Of a DNA stretch of 64,000 nucleotides, positions 6,640 through 15,929 are shown piece after piece. The stretch comes from 66-474 sp035606235 (GTDB lineage Bacteria; Pseudomonadota; Gammaproteobacteria; Xanthomonadales; Rhodanobacteraceae), in the NCBI GenBank assembly GCA_035606235.1, contig DATNFU010000057.1:62001-126000 (forward strand), in the 5' to 3' direction. The notes beneath the pieces were generated by a model. It searched no databases. It saw only the letters and a program-made list of their open reading frames with translations, and was not told the origin of the DNA. The translations under genes and the position numbers were made by a program. Numbering within the stretch: the stretch's first letter is position 1; each line of letters opens with the position of its first letter.

Positions 6640-8920
6640 GCTGCACCTCCATGGCCTGATAGCCCGCCGCGCGCATTGCGCGCATCACCCGCGCGCCATC
6701 GTCTGGGCACAGCGCGATCACCGAGCCACCGCCGCCGCCGCCGGTGAGCTTGGCGCCCAGGGCGCCATTGTCGCGCGCGATCTGCAACAGTTCCTCGATC
6801 TCCCAACTGGAAACTTGCAGTGCGTTCAGTTGGCCCTGGCAGATGTTCATCAACTCGCCCAACTGGGGCAGATCGTAGGCGGCCAGCGCCTCCACCGCGT
6901 GCAGGGTGAGCGCATCGATTTCGTCGAAGATGCGCTCGTACAGCACGCGATTGCGTTGCCAGGCGTCGCGGACGCGCGCGACCATTTTCGCGGTCAGGCT
7001 CTCGGTGCCGCTCAAGCCGATCACCAGCGGCAGCGGCTGCCGCAAATTCAATGGCTGCACCAGCGGCGGATCACCACGCCGGAACAGCATCGCCTTGCCG
7101 AACGTCGCCACCGTATTGTCCACGCCCGAAGGCGTGCCGTGCGCGATCTTTTCGCACTCAAAGGCAAGCGCGCAGATATTGTCGTCGCGCAAGCCCAGTC
7201 GGCAGTGGCGATCCAGCGCCCGGATCACCGCCACCGCCAGTGCCGCGGAACCGCCCAGGCCCATCGCGCGCGGCACATTCGGGTAGACCTGGATCAACAG
7301 GTGCCGGTCGGCGATGTGCAGGGTTTCCAGCAACATCGCCAGCGACTGCGCGAATGATCCCGGGTGGGCGACGTGCTGATGCAGACGCTGCTCTATGCCC
7401 CAGCGGGGAATCGCGAGCGTGATGCCATCCACCGCATCCTCGACGCGCGCGCGGATCGCAAGGGGTACCGGCGCAGCGATCGCATGGCGTCCATGCACCA
7501 CCGCGTGTTCGCCGAGCAGGATGACCTTGCCGTGTCCGGCGGCATCTTCTTCCGAAGCCTGCGCACGGGTGGGCGCCGGTTTGGGCGGCGCCGGTTTGCC
7601 GCGCAGCTCGGCGATGATCTGCCGCGCTTTCCAGATCTTGATCTCGCCGCTTTCCAGCAGGCGCTCCACCACCCGATCGAAAATGTCCGGCGTGGCCTCG
7701 GCCGCGGTCGCCACGCTGCGCGCATGCAATGTCATGTGGCCTTGCTGGATGCCGTCGGTGACCAGTGCGCGCAACGCGGAAAAGTTTTGCGCCAACCCGA
7801 CCGCGCCCATCAACTCGGCCAGTTCGCGCGCGCTTTGGATGCCCATCAGACGATGATTCACCGCCACGGTCGGGTTGGATTGCAGCGGGCCGCCGACGAT
7901 GCCGACCTTCATCGGCATCTCGATGCTGCCGACCAGGTCGCCGTTGTCGTTGCGAGACCAGTGCGTCAGCGCGGTGTAACCGCCCTTCCCGCGCGCGGCG
8001 TATGCGTGCGCCGCGGCTTCCAGCGCGCGCCAGTCGTTGCCGGTGGCCAGCGCGACCGCATCTACGCCGTTCATCACGCCCTTGTTGTGGGTGGCGGCAC
8101 GGTACGGGTCAACGATTGCCAGATCGTTGGCCAGGACGATCCCGTCGCGCACCCGCGCCCCGTCGTGGCGTCTGCCTCCGAGCAGACCCACAGGAATGGT
8201 GCAGCTCGCGCGGACCAGCGCGCGATCGGTGAGGTTGGAAAGGATGCGCAAAAATACCTTGCCGCCGGTGATGGCCTCGATCAGCGGCGCCACGCCTTCG
8301 CACATGGTGTTGACGAGATTGGCTCCCATCGCGTCACAGGTGTCCACCAGCAGATGCACCACCACCATGTCGCGTTTGCCGTCGGGCGCGGCATGGATCA
8401 CCACCTCCACATCCTCGGCGCCGCCGCCGCGCGCCACCATGTTGGGATGCAGGCTGTTGGCGAGATTGATGATCTCGTCCTTGCGCCGCAGCAATGCCGC
8501 CTGCGCCTTGCTGGAGTGCGCGACATCCACCACCTGCACCTGCCCGATCAGGATCGGCCGGGTACTCTCCGCCCGAAAGCCGCCCGCCGCGCGCACCAGT
8601 TTCGCGGCGGAGCTGAGCGCCGCCACGATCGACGGCTCCTCGACCACCAGCGGCACCAGGTAATCCTTGTCGTTGATAAGGAAATTGAGCCCCAGTCCCA
8701 CCGGCAGGCCCATCACGCCGATCACGTTTTCGATCATCTTGTCGGCGCATTCGATATCGAGCGTGTGCTTGCCGGAGAGCAGCGCGCTGCAATCCTCGCG
8801 CGACAACAACCCGCGCTCGCGCACCCACTGCACGCGCTCGACCACCGACAACTTGTAAAACCCGGGCATGCGCGAGCGGTTTGCAAGTTGCCGCGGTTCC
8901 GAAATGCTCGATTCGTCCAT
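6632..8920 (-). CDS. Fused HMG-CoA reductase (class II type) and mevalonate kinase
   Basis: One 762-residue reading frame carries two consecutive mevalonate-pathway enzymes. Residues about 1-430 are a class II-type HMG-CoA reductase with intact catalytic positions: Glu in VVEEPS (about 94-95), Lys280 in HNKGVMNG, Asp296 in ATGNDWRA and His399 in MTLHAR, plus DAMGANLVNTM. A Pro/Ala-rich linker follows (about 440-460). Residues about 461-762 are a GHMP-type mevalonate kinase with GKVILLGEHAVVHG, AMGLGGSAAL (about 552-561), TPSGVDN (Asp601) and KLTGGGGGG. No stop or frameshift separates the parts. The ATG at 8920 is preceded by GGGAAG; the frame is open upstream to 9013 but that extension overlaps the previous gene and looks non-coding. 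The family's cofactor preference cannot be settled by eye. Confidence 0.93.
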   Translation of the reverse strand: MDESSISEPRQLANRSRMPGFYKLSVVERVQWVRERGLLSREDCSALLSGKHTLDIECADKMIENVIGVMGLPVGLGLNFLINDKDYLVPLVVEEPSIVAALSSAAKLVRAAGGFRAESTRPILIGQVQVVDVAHSSKAQAALLRRKDEIINLANSLHPNMVARGGGAEDVEVVIHAAPDGKRDMVVVHLLVDTCDAMGANLVNTMCEGVAPLIEAITGGKVFLRILSNLTDRALVRASCTIPVGLLGGRRHDGARVRDGIVLANDLAIVDPYRAATHNKGVMNGVDAVALATGNDWRALEAAAHAYAARGKGGYTALTHWSRNDNGDLVGSIEMPMKVGIVGGPLQSNPTVAVNHRLMGIQSARELAELMGAVGLAQNFSALRALVTDGIQQGHMTLHARSVATAAEATPDIFDRVVERLLESGEIKIWKARQIIAELRGKPAPPKPAPTRAQASEEDAAGHGKVILLGEHAVVHGRHAIAAPVPLAIRARVEDAVDGITLAIPRWGIEQRLHQHVAHPGSFAQSLAMLLETLHIADRHLLIQVYPNVPRAMGLGGSAALAVAVIRALDRHCRLGLRDDNICALAFECEKIAHGTPSGVDNTVATFGKAMLFRRGDPPLVQPLNLRQPLPLVIGLSGTESLTAKMVARVRDAWQRNRVLYERIFDEIDALTLHAVEALAAYDLPQLGELMNICQGQLNALQVSSWEIEELLQIARDNGALGAKLTGGGGGGSVIALCPDDGARVMRAMRAAGYQAMEVQLG

Positions 8921-8972
8921 GATCGTTCTTCCCTGCTGCGCTATCCCGAGCTGCCATCCATGGCCGCGCCTG

Positions 8973-10097
8973 TCAATGTGCCCCTGCCGAAAGCGGCCGA
9001 CCCTGGCCTGCATTGATGCGTTGTGCTTGCGCGGGGACGTTTTCTTCAGCTATGTCGCCGCTCCAGGAACTCTGCGCCAGCACGCGCAATCCACGCACAT
9101 CGAGCTTCAAGTCGATCTCGCGGAAACCCGCGCGGGCGATGCGCGCGCGGAATTCCCGCAGTTGTTCGGGGTCCTCCGACAGTGCGATGCCGACGTCACC
9201 ATTGCCGGCGCCGCAAGGCTTGTAGGCGACGCCGCAAGCCGCGGCGCACGCGCCGATCGCGCGATGCTCAAGACTGACGATATCCACGCCGCTGACTTCG
9301 CCCAGCTTGCGCAGCCCGGACGCGTACAACGAAATGGTTTCCAGCAACGCCGCCACATTGCCCGCATTGATCGCCATCGCCGCCGCTTCCGCGCACAACC
9401 GCAAGTCGCGCAGCAGCAATCCGTAACTGGCCGGCGCGCGGGCGCGCCATGCCGCCATATGCCGCAACATCGCGCCGGTATCGGCGGATCGGCCCGACCA
9501 CACGCAACACCACTGCAGTTGCGCCGGCCACGCTGCCTGCGCGATGCGTGGCGCGCTCGAATGCAGGCGATACGCCACCAAGCCTCCACGCAGGCTCGCG
9601 GCCACATCCAGGCCGCTGCCGCGGCCATCCTGGAACATGCGATGCATGGCGATCAGGCGTTGCGCGGTGGGGCGCTCGCAACCGCGATGCGCCGCAAGCG
9701 CCGCCGCGAGCGCTACCACCAGCGCGGCGCTTGAACCGAGCCCCAGCTTCAACCGCGTGTCGTCGAGGAAGAACGCGCGCGTGTCCAGCCGAATCCGGAA
9801 CGGCGCCGGCTCATCACCCGCGCACAGCATTTCGATCACGGTCGCGATCAGACGCAGTCGCTTGACTTCGCCGCCGTCCAGACCCATCCAGCGCACGCGG
9901 CCCTCGTTGTCCATCCGCCAGTGCGCGCCCATGACACCGATATCCGGCGCGTCGACGCAGCGCTCGTGTTCCGCGCAATCCTCCAGCAACGCGCGGGCGC
10001 GCCGATCCACGCCGAGCACCAGCGCCGGCGCGCCTTCCAGCACCGCGTATTCGCCGAGCAGAACCAGTTTGCCGGGCGCACTCGCTTCGATACGCAT
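8973..10097 (-). CDS. Phosphomevalonate kinase (GHMP family)
   Basis: Predicted to phosphorylate 5-phosphomevalonate to the diphosphate. The 374-residue product begins MRIEASAPGKLVLLGEYAV, the GHMP N-terminal signature, and has the ATP-binding LGLGSSAAL motif near 118-126 and DGRGSGLDVAAS, the usual phosphomevalonate kinase pattern. A good ribosome-binding site (AAGGAG) precedes the ATG, which shares one base with the mvaD stop (TGATG). The specific substrate assignment rests partly on the neighbours, since mevalonate kinase and the decarboxylase are both already present. Confidence 0.9.
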   Translation of the reverse strand: MRIEASAPGKLVLLGEYAVLEGAPALVLGVDRRARALLEDCAEHERCVDAPDIGVMGAHWRMDNEGRVRWMGLDGGEVKRLRLIATVIEMLCAGDEPAPFRIRLDTRAFFLDDTRLKLGLGSSAALVVALAAALAAHRGCERPTAQRLIAMHRMFQDGRGSGLDVAASLRGGLVAYRLHSSAPRIAQAAWPAQLQWCCVWSGRSADTGAMLRHMAAWRARAPASYGLLLRDLRLCAEAAAMAINAGNVAALLETISLYASGLRKLGEVSGVDIVSLEHRAIGACAAACGVAYKPCGAGNGDVGIALSEDPEQLREFRARIARAGFREIDLKLDVRGLRVLAQSSWSGDIAEENVPAQAQRINAGQGRPLSAGAH

Positions 10098-11095
10098 CAG
10101 GCGATCTCCTTTTCGCTCTCGCGCAGCAGTCGCGCGCCCTCGCCCAATCGGCTGTGCAGCACCGTGGCCACCCCTGGAATTTCCGCAAGCGCCGCCGCCA
10201 CGCGTTCGGCGTCTTCCGGAATGCAGACCGCCTTGACCTGCGGGCCAGCGTCGATGGTGAAGAACACCCGCACGCCGTCCCGCTCGCGCAAGGCCTGGAT
10301 GCGATGCATGCAATCGAGCGTGGCGGCGTTCCAGTACACCAGCGGCGGGCGGCTGGACAGCATCACCGCGTGCATCTTGAGGCAATTGTGTTCGCTTACC
10401 GTAGCCAGCGCGGCGAAGTCGTGCGCCAGCACCGCGGCTTGCCCGATCGCGAGATCCGCATCCGCGTTCGCCACCCACTCCGCATAGAACGGCGAAGTGC
10501 GTCGGCTGATTTCCATGCCCGCGCGCGAGCCGACCGGTTTGGCGCTGCGCGAGGTCACCGCGATCACGACGTCCAGCGGCCACTCCTTGCCGGCCAGCAG
10601 CGACCGCGGCGTGGCATCCAGCCCCGAACCGCTGCGGTGCGTGGTCAGCAACACGTAACCGCCGAACAGCGAACGCGCCGCCGAACCCGATCCGCGTCGC
10701 GCGAGGCTGGAAAGAATGTGGCGGTCCAGCCGCAATTCCAACGCCGCGCTGGCCGCGACTACCAGCGCGGCGAAACCGGATGCCGAAGAGGCCAACCCTG
10801 CCGCGGTGGGAAAATTGTTGTGGGTTTCGATGCGGGCGCGCTTGTCCACGCCCGCCAGTGCGCGCAGGGAATCCAGGCACGCCGATACGCGTGCCAGCGC
10901 CGCCGGAGAAGGCGCATCGTTCAAACGCAACTCGTCGCGTTTCAGCGATGCGTCGAATTCGACCCGCGTGCGCGTCCACAATGAATCAAGTGTGATGGAA
11001 AGCGAGCCGGTGGCCGGCAAATTCAGCGCCGTGTCGCGCTTGCCCCAATACTTGATCAATGCGATGTTCGGCTGCGCCTGGGCAATCCCTGCCAT
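10097..11095 (-). CDS. mvaD: Diphosphomevalonate decarboxylase
   Basis: Converts mevalonate 5-diphosphate to IPP with ATP and loss of CO2. The 332-residue product begins MAGIAQAQPNIALIKYWGKR, the family hallmark, and has AAGLASSASGFAAL and GSGSAARSLFGGYV, the phosphate-binding and catalytic segments. The ATG at 11095 is preferred over upstream in-frame Met codons because AAGGGAG stands about 6 bases ahead of it. It follows hpnA after about 135 bp and overlaps the phosphomevalonate kinase start by one base. With a kinase for phosphomevalonate next door, this is the classical rather than the archaeal branch. Confidence 0.95.
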   Translation of the reverse strand: MAGIAQAQPNIALIKYWGKRDTALNLPATGSLSITLDSLWTRTRVEFDASLKRDELRLNDAPSPAALARVSACLDSLRALAGVDKRARIETHNNFPTAAGLASSASGFAALVVAASAALELRLDRHILSSLARRGSGSAARSLFGGYVLLTTHRSGSGLDATPRSLLAGKEWPLDVVIAVTSRSAKPVGSRAGMEISRRTSPFYAEWVANADADLAIGQAAVLAHDFAALATVSEHNCLKMHAVMLSSRPPLVYWNAATLDCMHRIQALRERDGVRVFFTIDAGPQVKAVCIPEDAERVAAALAEIPGVATVLHSRLGEGARLLRESEKEIA

Positions 11096-11230
11096 TGCAT
11101 CTCCCTTCAACGGAAATTGCATTTCCTCCACGGAAACAGCATACGGCGGCGGCGTAGGCGGGCTGTGAATAAACGGTAACATCGGCCGTACTCAGCGGCG
11201 GTGTCTACCGGCCATATTTACCGGCCGTAT

Positions 11231-12232
11231 TCACTTGTAGCCGTGCGCATCGAACCAATGCACCGCGTCCTCGAGCGCGGATTGCGCCGGGCGCGGTTCA
11301 TAGCCGAGTTCGCGCGCGGCGCGTGCATGCGAGAAGTACATCCGCTTGCGCGAGAGCTCCACGCCGGCGACCGTGATCAGTGGCGTGCGGCCGCTCAGTC
11401 GCGCCCACGCCTCCGCAGCCCAGGCGATCGGCAACACCGCGTCCGGCGGCAAGCGCCAGCGCGGCGGATGATGTCCGCTGATCCTCGCCACGCGCGCAAG
11501 GATTTCGCGCAGGCCCAGGTTCTCGCCGCCGAGGATGTAGCGCCGCCCGCGCACGCCGCGCTGATATGCGAGCCAGTGTCCGCGGGCGACATCATCCACG
11601 TGCACGATGTCCAGGCCGGTATCCACGTACGCCGGCATGCGGCCGCGCGCGGCATCCAGAATCATGCGACCGGTCGGCGTCGGTTTGATGTCGCGTGGAC
11701 CGACCGGCGCCGCCGGATTCACGATCACCACATCCAGCCCATGCGCACCGGCCACGGCGCGCACCTTGCGTTCGGCGAGAAACTTGGAACGCTTGTAGTG
11801 GCCGATCATGTCCCCATACGACACCGGCGTCTCCTCATCGGCTGGCGATCCGTCGGCCCTGGCACCCAGCGTGGCCACGCTGCTGGTGTAGACGACGCGT
11901 TGCACGCCCGCGCGTGCGGCAGCGACCAGCAGGTTGCGACTGCCGCGCACATTGGTCGCATAAATTTCCGAAGGATGCCGCGCCCACAAACGATAGTCGG
12001 CGGCGACGTGGAATACGCCGCGGCAACCTTGCACCGCGCGCGCCAGGCTTTCCGGCGCGCACAGATCGCCGGTCACCGTTTCGACGTCCAGCCCGCGCAG
12101 GTTGTCCAGCCGGCTGCTCGCACGCACCAATGCGCGAACGCGCGCGCCAGCATTCAACACGCATCGCGCTACCGCCGAACCAACGAAGCCGGTCGCCCCG
12201 GTCACCAGCATCGTGTCACCGTCGCCGCTCAC
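11231..12232 (-). CDS. hpnA: Hopanoid-associated sugar epimerase HpnA
   Basis: Short-chain dehydrogenase/epimerase-like protein regularly found in hopanoid clusters; its exact reaction is not settled. The 333-residue product has the NAD-binding TGATGFVG near the N terminus and the catalytic pair in YKRSKF. The GTG at 12232 overlaps the hpnG stop as GTGA, which favours it; an ATG at 12211 would remove 7 residues. The 135-bp gap after it holds a short reiterated ACCGGCC(A/G)TA motif and may contain a secondary promoter for mvaD. Confidence 0.9.
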   Translation of the reverse strand: MSGDGDTMLVTGATGFVGSAVARCVLNAGARVRALVRASSRLDNLRGLDVETVTGDLCAPESLARAVQGCRGVFHVAADYRLWARHPSEIYATNVRGSRNLLVAAARAGVQRVVYTSSVATLGARADGSPADEETPVSYGDMIGHYKRSKFLAERKVRAVAGAHGLDVVIVNPAAPVGPRDIKPTPTGRMILDAARGRMPAYVDTGLDIVHVDDVARGHWLAYQRGVRGRRYILGGENLGLREILARVARISGHHPPRWRLPPDAVLPIAWAAEAWARLSGRTPLITVAGVELSRKRMYFSHARAARELGYEPRPAQSALEDAVHWFDAHGYK

Positions 12233-12942
12233 GGCTGCGCGCACCGTGGCAGCACGCGCGCCGCGCGCCACAGACTGCCGCGCGCGGTGGCGAGATCCTC
12301 CCGCAGCACAGTGAGGCTGCGCCATGTGCGCGGGCCCTCGCGCAACACGCCAGGCAGCGCGCGCCAACGCATGCCTCCACCTTCGTCCAGCAGACGCAAC
12401 GCTGCGGAAGGGATTTCGCGAGAGGCCGGATCGCAAATCGCCTTGACTGCGACGAACGGCAGTCCGGCTTGCTGCGCGATCGCCGCCACCGCCGCGCTTT
12501 CCATGTCCACGGCCAGCATGTTGCGGATGGCCAGTGCGCGTTTGGCTTGCACCGAAGTCACCGGCGCGCGGCTGCAATACAGATCGCCCCCTTCGCATAC
12601 GCGGCCAGCCAGCGCCTGCTGCACACGTGCGCGCAATGCGGGGTCGGTCGTCCATTCGCCGTGATCGGAAACCACACGTTGCGGCAGCAGCAGGTCGCCC
12701 GTCGCCAGTCCGGGCGAAAGCCCGCCCGCAATGCCCCAGCTCAGCAAGGCGCGCGCGCCACGCTCGATGAGTCTTTGCGCCGCAAGGGTCGCGCGTTCAA
12801 AGCCCGGCCCCGCGATCGCCAGCGCGCCCCAATCGAAGTTTTCGCATTCGCCCGCGCGACGACGCTCCAGACCGAAGCTTCCCGCCTCGATGGGCAGCGC
12901 GACGACGACGCCAAGTTCAGCGACTGGCGTTTGCGCGGACAT
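12229..12942 (-). CDS. hpnG: Hopanoid-associated nucleoside phosphorylase HpnG
   Basis: Member of the nucleoside phosphorylase/MTA-nucleosidase family; in hopanoid producers HpnG removes adenine from adenosylhopane to give a ribosyl (phosphoribosyl) hopane, the step after HpnH. The 237-residue product shows GVVVALPIEA at the start, LLSWGIAGGL and the substrate-binding AVDMESAAVA. The ATG at 12942 lies within the end of shc (26-bp overlap) and gives the usual MSxxTPVAELG start. It overlaps hpnA by 4 bases. Confidence 0.9.
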   Translation of the reverse strand: MSAQTPVAELGVVVALPIEAGSFGLERRRAGECENFDWGALAIAGPGFERATLAAQRLIERGARALLSWGIAGGLSPGLATGDLLLPQRVVSDHGEWTTDPALRARVQQALAGRVCEGGDLYCSRAPVTSVQAKRALAIRNMLAVDMESAAVAAIAQQAGLPFVAVKAICDPASREIPSAALRLLDEGGGMRWRALPGVLREGPRTWRSLTVLREDLATARGSLWRAARVLPRCAQP

Positions 12943-14860
12943 TGCGATAACGCGCCAGCGCCCAATACGGGAAGTACAAACTGTAGCCGTGGTACTTGAG
13001 ATAGAAAACGCGCGGAAACCCGGGTGCATTGAACGCGGCATCCCGCCAGCCGCCGTCGCGCTGGTTGCGCAGCAGCCATGCAATGCCGCGCGCAACCACG
13101 GTGCCGTCACCCTCGCCCGCCGCCATCAGCCCGAGCAGCGCCCATGCAGTTTGTGCCGCGCTGCTGCGGTTGTCGCGTCCGGCCAGCGCGGGGTCGAAAT
13201 AACTGTCATTGGTTTCGCCCCAGCCGCCGTCCTCGCGCTGGCGCGATTTCAGCCACGCCACCGCGCGGCGGATTTCCGGCGCCGCACTGTCCACGCCCAG
13301 CGCCGCGAGCGCGACCAGCACCGACCAGGTGCCATAGATGTAATTGGTGCCCCAGCGTCCGAACCAGGCGCCTTCTGGCGTTTGCTCGGCGCGCAGGAAC
13401 TTCAGCACACGCTCGCGCACGCGGACATCCTGCGGACGTTGCAGCCGCGCGAGCAAGGTCAGCACGCGCGCACTGACGTCACTGGTCGGCGGGTCCAGCA
13501 GCGCGCCATGATCGGCGAAAGGAATCTGATTCAACCACGCATCATCATTGTTGGCATCGAACGAGGCGAAGCCGCCATTGTCCGACTGCATGCCGACGAG
13601 CCAGTCGGCCGCACGCTCGATGCAATCTGCATAACGCTCGCGATCGAAACGATGCATTGCCCAAGCCGCCACGGCGGTGTCGTCAAGGTCGGGATAGGCA
13701 TCGTTGCGGAACTGGAACGCCCAGCCGCCGCCGCGCAGGCGCGGGCGCGCTTCGCTCCAATCGCCTTGCTCATCGCGCAACTGATGCCGGCGCAACCACT
13801 CCAGCCCACGCACCAGTGCCGGCAGCCGCGCACCGCGCAGGTCTTCCTGCAACGCAAGGCAGACCAGGCCGGTGTCCCATACCGGCGACGTGCACGGCTG
13901 GCAGTACGCTTCCTGGCCATGCACCACCAGCAGATCACGCAGCGCCTTGCGCGCATCGCGGCAATACGGATGGTCGGGGGCAAAGCCGAGCAGCGGCAAG
14001 GCTTCGGCTGCGTTCACCATCGCCGGAAAAATCGCACCCAGCCCATATTCGCCATTGAGGCGCGGCACCAGCCATTGCCGCGCGCGTTCCAGCGCCCGCG
14101 CGCGCAAGCGGTGCGGCATATGCGGTTCGATTGCATGACCGGCGCGGTCGAGCGCCAGCAGCATCCGCGCAAGCCGGGATTTCGGTGCGGCGAAATAGTG
14201 CCGTTCCTCGTCGGGCGGCGTGACGAACAGCTCGCGCACATGGATGTTGCGCGGGTTGGCCGCGCGCGCCTTGAGGCTGCACAACACCGCCAGCGGAATC
14301 ATCACCGTGCGCGACCAGTACGACACCTTGCTTACATGGAACGGAAACCAGCGTGGCAGCAGAATCAGTTCGATTGGCGTCCACGGCACCCCGCGCCACG
14401 GCAGTTGGCCGAACATCGCCAGCGTCATGCGCGTAAACACATTGGCGCGCGCAGCGCCGCCAAGCTTCAGGATCGCCGCGCGTGCGCGCTGCATGTGCGG
14501 CGCGTGGCTGTCGTCGCCGGCCAGTTTCAACGCGTAGTACGCCTTGACGCTGCAACTCACGTCGGCGGCGCCGGATTCGTACAGCGGCCAGCCGCCCTCG
14601 GCATTCTGGCGATTGCGCAGATAGGTCGCGATACGGGCTTCCAGCAGCGGCTCGCGCTCGCCGAAGAAGTGCAGCATCAAAATGTATTCGGCGGGAATCG
14701 TGCAGTCGGCTTCCAGCTCGTGACACCAGCAGCCATCGTGTTGCTGCAAACCAAGGATGGTCTGGCGCGCCCGGCCGATCGCGGCTTCCAGCGGATCGCT
14801 CGCGACCGCACCATCGCCGGAACTGACCAGACGCATTACATTCGAGCGTGCTTCGGCCAT
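12917..14860 (-). CDS. shc: Squalene-hopene cyclase
   Basis: Membrane-bound monotopic enzyme cyclising squalene to hopene/hopanol. The 647-residue product has the catalytic acid motif as DLDDTA (391-394; family DxDD), multiple QW-type repeats (for example QNAEGGWPLY and REDGGWGETNDS) and the C-terminal LYFPYWALARYR. Length matches bacterial cyclases. It starts one base after the squalene synthase stop, so the two are almost certainly co-translated. No key residue appears to be missing. Confidence 0.97.
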   Translation of the reverse strand: MAEARSNVMRLVSSGDGAVASDPLEAAIGRARQTILGLQQHDGCWCHELEADCTIPAEYILMLHFFGEREPLLEARIATYLRNRQNAEGGWPLYESGAADVSCSVKAYYALKLAGDDSHAPHMQRARAAILKLGGAARANVFTRMTLAMFGQLPWRGVPWTPIELILLPRWFPFHVSKVSYWSRTVMIPLAVLCSLKARAANPRNIHVRELFVTPPDEERHYFAAPKSRLARMLLALDRAGHAIEPHMPHRLRARALERARQWLVPRLNGEYGLGAIFPAMVNAAEALPLLGFAPDHPYCRDARKALRDLLVVHGQEAYCQPCTSPVWDTGLVCLALQEDLRGARLPALVRGLEWLRRHQLRDEQGDWSEARPRLRGGGWAFQFRNDAYPDLDDTAVAAWAMHRFDRERYADCIERAADWLVGMQSDNGGFASFDANNDDAWLNQIPFADHGALLDPPTSDVSARVLTLLARLQRPQDVRVRERVLKFLRAEQTPEGAWFGRWGTNYIYGTWSVLVALAALGVDSAAPEIRRAVAWLKSRQREDGGWGETNDSYFDPALAGRDNRSSAAQTAWALLGLMAAGEGDGTVVARGIAWLLRNQRDGGWRDAAFNAPGFPRVFYLKYHGYSLYFPYWALARYRNVRANASR

Positions 14861-14861
14861 C

Positions 14862-15929
14862 TCAGTTCACGGCAATTTGCGGCGGCTGCCACGGCTCGCC
14901 CGGCTGCATCGGCAGATCGCGACCCAATCGCGCAAACCAGCGCCGCAGCACCTGGTCGTAGCTGGCGAACAGGTGGGTCATGATCAGCGTGTTGGTCACC
15001 ACCAGGTGCGACACTTTCACCTCGCTGCCGCAGGTGAAGCCCGGCCGTTGATGGATCAACTGCAGCGTCTGCACCGCAAGCCCCAACGCCAGCAGACAAA
15101 AGCGGCGGATGCCGGTTTCCTGTTCCGGGATCAGCAGGGTGTACTCGAAACCGTTGCGCAGATGGCCGTGCGCGATGCTGATCAGGCGCGCATAGGCCGC
15201 GCCGAATCCCGGCTGATAGCGGCCGCTGTCCACCTGCGGCAATTCGACACCGACACGGCGGAACAGATTCTGCGGCAGCCAACACACGCCGCGGTCATGA
15301 TCCTCCCAGAAATCCTTGAGGATGTTGACCATCTGCAAGCCCTGACCAAACGAGATGCCCAGCGCGCGCATGCGTTCGCCGTGCGCGGCGATTGCGGGCG
15401 AGTAATCGCAGAACAATTCGGTCAGGGTTTCGCCGACCACGCCGGCGACGTAGTAACAATATTGATCCAGCGCGCGTTGATCGCGCAGGCCGGCGGTGCT
15501 GGCAGCGCGCTCGTAACGCGGCATGCCTTCGCACATGATGCGGATGCAATGCGTCAGCGCAGCGCGCTGATTGGCATTGAAGCCGCGCGTGATTTCCAGC
15601 ACCGCCCCGCTGTGACGGACCAGATCCTGCTCGGCCTGCAGCGCATCGCGCGTGAGCAATGGCGCCAACTCCAACCCAAAGCGCTCGGCGTCCCCGCTTC
15701 CGGCGACCACCTGGACGAAAAACTCGTGGAAGTACTGTTTCTGCGCGACGCTCAACCCCGACTCATCCTCGATCGTGTCGGCGATGCGGCACAGCAGATA
15801 GAAATTGGTCACCACGCACCGCAGCGGCCGCGGCAATTGCGGGATCGTCAACGCGAAGGTGCGGGAAACACGCGGCAGTATGTCGTCCTGATAGCTCGCG
15901 CGCCCGGTGGCGTGGGCGTACCGATGCAT
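14862..15929 (-). CDS. sqs: Squalene synthase (farnesyl-diphosphate farnesyltransferase type)
   Basis: Condenses two FPP to squalene. The 355-residue product has SRTFALTIPQLP, the first Asp-rich region as YLLCRIADTIEDE and the second as MVNILKDFWEDHDRG, with YCYYVAGVVGE between them. This is the one-enzyme squalene synthase form and not the three-gene HpnC/D/E route found in many hopanoid producers. The ATG at 15929 follows AAGGAG by about 8 bases. It is the first gene of the minus-strand block and faces ispA across a 236-bp intergenic region. Confidence 0.93.
   Translation of the reverse strand: MHRYAHATGRASYQDDILPRVSRTFALTIPQLPRPLRCVVTNFYLLCRIADTIEDESGLSVAQKQYFHEFFVQVVAGSGDAERFGLELAPLLTRDALQAEQDLVRHSGAVLEITRGFNANQRAALTHCIRIMCEGMPRYERAASTAGLRDQRALDQYCYYVAGVVGETLTELFCDYSPAIAAHGERMRALGISFGQGLQMVNILKDFWEDHDRGVCWLPQNLFRRVGVELPQVDSGRYQPGFGAAYARLISIAHGHLRNGFEYTLLIPEQETGIRRFCLLALGLAVQTLQLIHQRPGFTCGSEVKVSHLVVTNTLIMTHLFASYDQVLRRWFARLGRDLPMQPGEPWQPPQIAVN

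Noticed and set aside
7364..9016. 550-codon plus-strand open frame opposite the HMGR-MVK fusion
   Set aside because: It is antisense to a gene with clear domain motifs; His/Arg/Gln-rich composition is typical of high-GC shadow frames.
10098..10979. Upstream in-frame extension of phosphomevalonate kinase
   Set aside because: It overlaps mvaD entirely; the GHMP signature begins exactly at the ATG at 10097, which has a good ribosome-binding site.
12731..14983. 750-codon plus-strand open frame opposite shc
   Set aside because: Antisense shadow of the cyclase gene with no protein-like pattern.
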